Assembly (NCBI GenBank): GCA_031293105.1
Contig: JAUMSA010000197.1
Coordinates: 1 to 12,072, forward strand
Length of the DNA: 12,072 nt
Source of the DNA: Butyricicoccus sp.
Lineage (GTDB): Bacteria > Bacillota > Clostridia > Oscillospirales > Butyricicoccaceae
Reading direction: 5' to 3'
Each line of letters opens with the position of its first letter. Positions within the stretch are counted from its first letter, which is position 1. Below, one piece after another: positions 7,917 to 12,072 of this stretch. The position numbers and the translations under genes are program-made. The notes under the pieces were generated by a model. The model was not told the DNA's origin and ran no database searches. It saw only the letters and a program-made list of their open reading frames with translations.

Positions 7917-7919
7917 TGA

Positions 7920-8765
7920 CTATGGTATCAGCCCCAGCCGGTCCAGTTCCCGCTGGTGTTCCGCGCCGGAGGTTATAAGATAGATACGGGTAGTTTCCAT
8001 GTTGCTATGGCCCAGCAGATCGGCTAACTTGGCAAGATCTTTGCAGGCGCGATAAAACACGGTGGCGAACAGATGCCGCAGGTTGTGGGGAAACACCTTT
8101 TCGGGGGCTATGTGTGCGTGCTTGCAAAGACTTTTGAGCTCCGCCCAGATTTGACGGCGACCCAGATCCTTTCCGCTTTTGGTGCGAAAGATGGCACCAG
8201 AGGCGGTTTTTTGTTTTTTTGCAAACTTCAATAATTTGCGGCAGAGCTTTCCCGGCAGCAAGATGACACGGATTTTGCCTTTGAGGGCGATCTCGGCTTT
8301 CCCTTGCCGAGCGGCTTCTACCGTGATATAGCGCACCTCACTGACCCGAATGCCGGTCGCACCGATGGTTTCTACCAACAGCGCCAGGCGCTCTCGCCCC
8401 AACGTCCAGGCCGTAGCCAGCAGATGCTGGTAATCGGTTTTCGTCAGTTCCCGGCCGGCATCCCGAAACAGCCGCCGCTGTACTTTCAAGAATTTCACCC
8501 GACAGTCCTGGAAGCCTAAAAACTCCAGCAGGCTATTTAAGGCAGAAAGCATGGCGTTGATGCTGGCTGGTGCATAGTTCTGTGTCATAAGGTGGACTTT
8601 CCAGGCGTGTGTCCGCTCTTTGCTTATCTCCCGTCCATCCAGCCAGCAGGCAAATGCCCGGATATCTCGGAGATATTTTTCTAGGGTTGCCGCACTCTTT
8701 TCCTCCAGTTGCAGATGATGCCGATATGCTTGAATTTGTGATATGGTGAGTTGATACTTGGACAT
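7920..8765 (-). CDS. Tyrosine recombinase (phage integrase/Xer-like), probable DNA invertase
   Basis: A 281-residue site-specific recombinase. The N-terminal SAM-like core-binding domain covers about 8-90 and the catalytic domain about 105-275. The full catalytic set is visible: R140 in ATGIRVSEV, a lysine in LKGKIRV (K162 or K164), H227 and R230 in PHNLRH, H253 in LLGHSNMETT, and the nucleophile Y262 in RIYL. The length is that of Xer-type and small invertase enzymes, with no phage-integrase arm-binding extension. The ATG at 8765 was chosen over an upstream in-frame start because GGAGGT lies 7 bases before it. The gene ends 3 bp from an inverted repeat, which strongly suggests it acts on the adjacent 255-bp segment. 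No phage genes surround it. A role in excision of an unseen element cannot be ruled out. Confidence 0.9.
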   Translation of the reverse strand: MSKYQLTISQIQAYRHHLQLEEKSAATLEKYLRDIRAFACWLDGREISKERTHAWKVHLMTQNYAPASINAMLSALNSLLEFLGFQDCRVKFLKVQRRLFRDAGRELTKTDYQHLLATAWTLGRERLALLVETIGATGIRVSEVRYITVEAARQGKAEIALKGKIRVILLPGKLCRKLLKFAKKQKTASGAIFRTKSGKDLGRRQIWAELKSLCKHAHIAPEKVFPHNLRHLFATVFYRACKDLAKLADLLGHSNMETTRIYLITSGAEHQRELDRLGLIP

Positions 8766-8796
8766 AATAGAACCTCCTTCATCATTGCATACCCAT

Positions 8797-8802
8797 ATTG
8801 TA
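8797..8802 (-). promoter_or_regulatory. Possible -10 box of the recombinase gene
   Basis: The minus strand has TACAAT (5 of 6 consensus) 32 bases upstream of the recombinase ATG. No good -35 box lies at the usual distance, so this is a weak call. Poor promoter strength would fit low invertase expression. Confidence 0.3.
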
Positions 8803-8964
8803 CAAGAAATATGCAAACAACAGAGCCTATGGCGCAAAAAGTGCTGTGGGATATGCCATTTCCGCATTTTCTATATTTCGGTGGTGGATGTTCCGCAAAT
8901 ACTCATGTTAAGATATCTTTGGCTTTGCAAGGGAATGTGTGGATATCGTTGGGAAAATCATTTT

Positions 8965-8978
8965 CGACATGGATGTCG
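8965..8978. repeat. Short operator-like palindrome upstream of the recombinase
   Basis: CGACAT-GG-ATGTCG, a perfect 6-bp dyad with a 2-base centre, in the 220-base non-coding stretch between the recombinase start and the terminator at 8985. A further 10-bp palindrome AAGATATCTT lies at 8910-8919. Nothing else recognisable is seen in this stretch. Either could be a regulator site; chance occurrence is possible. Confidence 0.3.
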
Positions 8979-8984
8979 GTAAAT

Positions 8985-9024
8985 ACAAAAAGACGCCCGC
9001 AGACCTGCGGGCGTCTCTCTTTTT
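8985..9024. terminator. Strong bidirectional rho-independent terminator
   Basis: AGACGCCCGCA (8991-9001) and TGCGGGCGTCT (9006-9016) form a perfect 11-bp stem with loop GACC. A T-run follows on both strands: CTCTTTTT on the plus strand and TTTTTGT on the minus strand. On the minus strand it ends the AraC/MFS/DUF1349 locus just after the DUF1349 stop. On the plus strand it would end any antisense transcript from the switch promoter. Confidence 0.9.
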
Positions 9025-9029
9025 AGTCT

Positions 9030-9620
9030 TCATTCATGAGCCTTCCATTGACATTCGGTGACCTCCATGCGGCTGAATACCGCGCGGAAACTGGAGTCCT
9101 CCGGACTGCAAGCATAGATTCCAAAGGTAATCGTGCCATTGCCGTTCCACAGATGGCAAATGCGCATCTGTCGGAACTGCGTGCCGTCCTCGCTGCACTC
9201 CACGCAGTAGTCGCTCTGCCGGCGGCTGAGCCGGTACCACATTTCCTTCACTCCAGCAGGAATATCGGTGGTGGCCCAGTCGGAGTATCCATGATTGGTC
9301 ACTACACTCCCCAGACGCTGAAAACTCTCATTTTCATACTCGATGGACGCCTTTAGCCAGTTTTCGCTGTCCAGATAAACGGCAATACCGCACTGGTCAA
9401 ATCGACACTTGCTGTCAAACTGGGTGCGAACTGTGAATGAGAAATACTTCTCCTGTGTCTCAATCTGTAGCACGGGCGCGTTGTCGTTTTGAAATCCATA
9501 GTAGGTGCGCTGCCATAGATCGGTATGAGGCTCGGTTACAATTTCTACCGTATCTTGCGAGACGGTCACAGTGCGTGGTTTTCTTGTCCAAAGCAGTTCC
9601 TGAGATAAAAAGTTTGGCAT
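9030..9620 (-). CDS. DUF1349 family protein (concanavalin A-like fold)
   Basis: A 196-residue protein matching the DUF1349 family by its pattern: W-x-R in the N-terminal segment, YYGF, FDQCGIAVY, ENWLKASIEYEN, SDWATT, MWYRLSR, and a C-terminal TFGIYACSP segment. The family has a concanavalin A-like beta sandwich, and many such folds bind carbohydrates, but no enzymatic activity is known for it. No signal peptide is seen, so it should act in the cytoplasm. The ATG at 9620 follows GAAGGAGAAAGAGAT, a good ribosome binding site; a TTG 18 bases earlier would overlap that site. It lies 43 bases after the MFS gene and is the last gene before a strong terminator, so the two are probably co-transcribed. 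That context suggests handling of the imported compound (inference). Confidence 0.8.
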   Translation of the reverse strand: MPNFLSQELLWTRKPRTVTVSQDTVEIVTEPHTDLWQRTYYGFQNDNAPVLQIETQEKYFSFTVRTQFDSKCRFDQCGIAVYLDSENWLKASIEYENESFQRLGSVVTNHGYSDWATTDIPAGVKEMWYRLSRRQSDYCVECSEDGTQFRQMRICHLWNGNGTITFGIYACSPEDSSFRAVFSRMEVTECQWKAHE

Positions 9621-9663
9621 ATCTCTTTCTCCTTCCAATGATTTGTTTGTTCAATATATTCCA

Positions 9664-10854
9664 TTAAGCCGCTTTATGAACCCGCATTTTAAGAAACAGC
9701 AATCCGATTACAAGCACAGCGGGAAATACTGTTGCGTCCAACAGGCCGGCTTTCAGATTGCCGCCTGCCAGTTCGGCAAGACTGCCAACCATCGTAGGAC
9801 TTACAGTAGCGCCTAAATCTCCGGCTAAGGCTAGGAATGCGAACATTGCCGTACCGCCTCTTGGGCATCTCTGCGAAGAGATACTGATCGAACCCGGCCA
9901 CATGATGCCGACAGCCAAACCGCAAAGGGCGCAGCCCGCCAGTCCAAGGATGGGGGACGACGCCAAAGATGCCAGCAGATAACAACCAGCGCACATAGCA
10001 CCACAGATCAGCATCACCTTGGTTAAATCCAGCTTCTCACTGAATTTACCGTACAGCATGCGCGAGATCCCCATAAACGCTGCAAACAGGCCCGGTCCAG
10101 CCAAGTCGCCCACCGTTTTGGAAACACCGAGTGCAGACTCCGTAAAAGCAGAGGCCCATTGCGCCATTGTTGCTTCGGCCGCACCGGAGCATATCATGAG
10201 GATGATGACAAGCCAAAATAAGGGTAATCGGAGCAGTTGGCGGATGCGCATACTCTCCCCATCTTCAACCAACCGCTCAATCGGGCAGCTTATGAAGTTC
10301 CAGGTGTTAAACAGAGGCACAAATGCCCAAATGATTGCAAGGATCTTCCAATATTCTGTGCCAAAGACCGCGAAAAAGAGGGTGGAACCTAAAACAACCC
10401 CCAAGGCACCCCAGCAGTAGAAGGAGTGCAGCAGACTCATCATTCCGTCCTTATGCTCGAAGGGACAAGCCTCCACAATCGGGCTCACTAACACCTCAAT
10501 CAGACCACTGCCCACGGCATACAGCACAACCGAAATCAGGATGCCGGCAAAAGGAACTGGCAGAAGCTCCGGCAGGCATGCCATGGATACCAAGCCGATG
10601 GCTGATAATACTTGGGATGCCACCACACAAGTGCGGTATCCGATTTTATCGGCGAATCTGGTGGCTGCAAGATCAATGAACAATTGCGCGAGGTAAAAAA
10701 CCATGGGAATCATGGCGATTTTTTCAAGCGTGATTCCGTAGGTACCCTTAAAGGTCAAAAATAAGAGTGGAACAAAGTTTGCGGATATGGCCTGTGTTAC
10801 AAAGCCAAGATAGCAGGCTACCAGCGTTTTTTTGTAATTTTTTTGCGTTGTCAT
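9664..10854 (-). CDS. MFS transporter, FHS-like (12 membrane segments)
   Basis: A 396-residue integral membrane protein of the major facilitator superfamily. The hydrophobic profile fits about 12 membrane segments. The loop between segments 2 and 3 carries the family motif A remnant (FADKIGYRT), and the segment with LLHSFYCWGALG resembles transporters of the FHS (fucose/galactose/H+ symporter) branch. The C-terminal half has GISRMLYGKFSEK, the repeated form of motif A, and GLAVGIMWPGSIS. The substrate cannot be told from the sequence; a sugar or sugar derivative is likely from the branch and from the neighbouring DUF1349 and cupin-AraC genes. The ATG at 10854 was chosen because GGAGGAG lies six bases upstream; an earlier in-frame ATG at 10869 overlaps that site. 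Confidence 0.85.
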   Translation of the reverse strand: MTTQKNYKKTLVACYLGFVTQAISANFVPLLFLTFKGTYGITLEKIAMIPMVFYLAQLFIDLAATRFADKIGYRTCVVASQVLSAIGLVSMACLPELLPVPFAGILISVVLYAVGSGLIEVLVSPIVEACPFEHKDGMMSLLHSFYCWGALGVVLGSTLFFAVFGTEYWKILAIIWAFVPLFNTWNFISCPIERLVEDGESMRIRQLLRLPLFWLVIILMICSGAAEATMAQWASAFTESALGVSKTVGDLAGPGLFAAFMGISRMLYGKFSEKLDLTKVMLICGAMCAGCYLLASLASSPILGLAGCALCGLAVGIMWPGSISISSQRCPRGGTAMFAFLALAGDLGATVSPTMVGSLAELAGGNLKAGLLDATVFPAVLVIGLLFLKMRVHKAA

Positions 10855-10871
10855 GATGATCTCCTCCATGT

Positions 10872-10892
10872 CAAACTAGTCAAGCTGGTTTG
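10872..10892. promoter_or_regulatory. Imperfect palindrome at the MFS transcription start, possible operator
   Basis: CAAACTAG (10872-10879) and CTGGTTTG (10885-10892) match as a dyad in 7 of 8 positions around TCAAG. It directly follows the -10 box and covers the expected start point, a position suited to repression. Which protein would bind is unknown; AraC regulators usually use direct repeats, so another repressor or an RNA hairpin is possible. Confidence 0.4.
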
Positions 10893-10893
10893 C

Positions 10894-10922
10894 ATTATAT
10901 CATCATGAAATGGTAATATAAA
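10894..10922 (-). promoter_or_regulatory. Promoter of the MFS/DUF1349 genes
   Basis: On the minus strand TTTATA (10917-10922), a 17-bp spacer and TATAAT (10894-10899) preceded by TG-A, an extended -10. Transcription would begin near 10887, about 33 bases before the MFS start codon. The weak -35 fits a promoter needing an activator such as the AraC protein encoded upstream. Confidence 0.6.
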
Positions 10923-10947
10923 GCCACAAAAGCGTCAAAGATAAGCA

Positions 10948-11838
10948 TTATTTACCCGAACCTCTGACTTGACTGGGTGTATATCCATAGGTTTCCTTGA
11001 ATTTACGGCTGAAATAGTTTGCAGAATTAAATCCGCAAGCAGAGCTGATTTCCTGAAGGGTAAGTGTTTTTTCATTCAGCAGCCTGTGTGCCGTTTCAAG
11101 TCGATATTGAATCAGTGCATCAATCGGGGAACATCCCATGTAGGTCGTGAAGCAACGTCCTGCTTCACTGCGGCTGATATGAGCAGCATGCGCAATATCT
11201 TCGAGCGTGACGGTTTCGGCATAATGTTCATAGATGTAAGTGAGCATTTTTTGGAGCCGTATTTGACTTTTCAGCTGGATACGTGTGGCTTCCAATTTAG
11301 GAAAACGATCAAAATTGCAAAATATAAACTCTAATATGCGGCTTATGTTGCGCTGTACCGCCATTTCATAACATTGCGTTTGTTCACGGAAACAACGGTA
11401 GGTATCTTGAATCAAACGGTCGACCTCACCATGAGAACTGTTGTTATGCCGAAATACGATGAAGGGTAATGAATCACACTGCGCGATGGGAGCAATATAT
11501 TTTTGATAAATTGTGCTGTGCTCCGGCGCTATGGCAACACCGGAAAAGATAAGAATGGGTATCGGATCGGGACTGTCGCCGGACACCTGTGTGACTCGGT
11601 GCAGCATATTTCCGTTGACCAATATGCTGTCACCCGCTTCCAACAGGATGTGGTGCTGTCCAACTTGGTAATCCAAAACATTCCTTGCCGCAGTTGCAAT
11701 TTCAAAGTCAGGATGCCAATGGAAAGGCCCTGCCCAATTTGGTAATTCCGCCAGTTCATCGTGATAATAGGTGACAGGAAATTCTGTGGCTTGGTGTGGT
11801 ATTTGTTCTCGTAGTTGATGGTCCAGTATGATAGGCAT
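10948..11838 (-). CDS. AraC-family transcriptional regulator with cupin sensor domain
   Basis: A 296-residue regulator. The N-terminal half (about 20-110) is a cupin effector domain, with the typical FHWHPDFEI at 39-47 and GDSILVNGNMLH further on. The C-terminal part (about 197-293) is the AraC double helix-turn-helix: TLEDIAHAAHISRSEAGRCF as the first unit, and LQEISSACGFNSANYFSRKF with the signature ending YTPSQVR as the second. Such proteins usually sense a sugar or similar small molecule and activate neighbouring uptake and breakdown genes (family knowledge). Here the target is probably the MFS/DUF1349 pair, whose promoter lies in the gap after this gene. The start has GGAG 10 bases upstream. 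No terminator is visible between it and the MFS gene, so some read-through is likely. Confidence 0.92.
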   Translation of the reverse strand: MPIILDHQLREQIPHQATEFPVTYYHDELAELPNWAGPFHWHPDFEIATAARNVLDYQVGQHHILLEAGDSILVNGNMLHRVTQVSGDSPDPIPILIFSGVAIAPEHSTIYQKYIAPIAQCDSLPFIVFRHNNSSHGEVDRLIQDTYRCFREQTQCYEMAVQRNISRILEFIFCNFDRFPKLEATRIQLKSQIRLQKMLTYIYEHYAETVTLEDIAHAAHISRSEAGRCFTTYMGCSPIDALIQYRLETAHRLLNEKTLTLQEISSACGFNSANYFSRKFKETYGYTPSQVRGSGK

Positions 11839-11871
11839 AAATGTATCGCTCCGATATAACTTTTCATAAAA

Positions 11872-11880
11872 ATTATATCA
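11872..11880 (-). promoter_or_regulatory. Extended -10 promoter of the AraC gene
   Basis: The minus strand reads TGATATAAT, a perfect extended -10, 33 bases upstream of the AraC start codon. No recognisable -35 box is present at 17 bp. The 11-mer GATGATATAAT is shared exactly with the MFS promoter. Confidence 0.5.
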
Positions 11881-12072
11881 TCTATTTGCGCCTTTTTTCT
11901 ACATTTATATTTTGAATCCGGGATTTGATGCACACCGCCATTGGAATCTCAACCGGTATTTTTTTCAGTCGGCAAAACCTTCTACAAGCTGGATCAACTT
12001 TGTCGAAACCGTTTTAAAGATGTAACAATTCTGAAGTATCTGCATTCTCAAGCTATCCTGTTGGCTATATCC
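11881..12072. other. Right edge, no gene that can be supported
   Basis: On the minus strand a frame is open from the edge to a TGA at 11965 (35 codons, ending LIQLVEGFAD) and could be the tail of an upstream gene. On the plus strand another frame is open from about 11928 to the edge (including VGKTFYKLDQLCRNRF). I recognise neither, and they cannot both be real. No hairpin terminator is seen. Confidence 0.3.

Noticed and set aside
7662..8765. Recombinase as the integrase of a prophage or conjugative element with the repeats as att sites
   Set aside because: The repeats are inverted, not direct, only 255 bp apart, and no phage, relaxase or transfer genes are present in the window.

Overview
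The window looks like a gut-type Gram-positive Firmicute (class Clostridia, perhaps Oscillospiraceae-like). The grounds are strong GGAGG-type ribosome binding sites, sigma-A promoters with extended -10 boxes, a class B sortase, a very large secreted Cna_B-repeat surface protein and moderate GC content. The genus is inference; there is no rRNA or other marker. All supported genes lie on the minus strand, so transcription runs from right to left.

Region 1 (1-7640) is a surface-protein operon, in order of transcription: a five-fold zinc-ribbon protein (6429-7640), a class B sortase (5657-6432, overlapping the previous gene as ATGA) and a giant Cna_B-repeat adhesin (5586 to beyond the left edge). 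Sortase and adhesin each carry one frameshift, and in both cases the reading continues convincingly in the next frame. As sequenced, the sortase loses its TLSTC active site and the adhesin stops before its anchor end.

Region 2 (7641-8765) is the most interesting part: a candidate phase-variation switch. A perfect 16-bp inverted repeat (CAGAATCGATATTCTG at 7662-7677, its reverse complement at 7901-7916) encloses 223 bp. This segment holds a strong extended -10 promoter pointing right and a bidirectional terminator. The left repeat ends just before the ribosome binding site of the operon. The right repeat starts 3 bp after the stop codon of a tyrosine recombinase gene (7920-8765). Inversion would point the promoter into the zinc-ribbon/sortase/adhesin operon, so the sequenced orientation appears OFF. 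In this state the promoter would instead make RNA antisense to the recombinase.

Region 3 (8766-11838) is a separate small locus: an AraC-type regulator with a cupin sensor domain, an MFS transporter and a DUF1349 (concanavalin A-like) protein, closed by a strong bidirectional terminator at 8985-9024. It looks like a regulated uptake locus for a sugar or other small molecule; the substrate cannot be read from the sequence. The last 190 bases at the right edge hold no gene I can support. No stretch over 300 bases lacks a gene. I saw no rRNA, tRNA, CRISPR array or insertion sequence.
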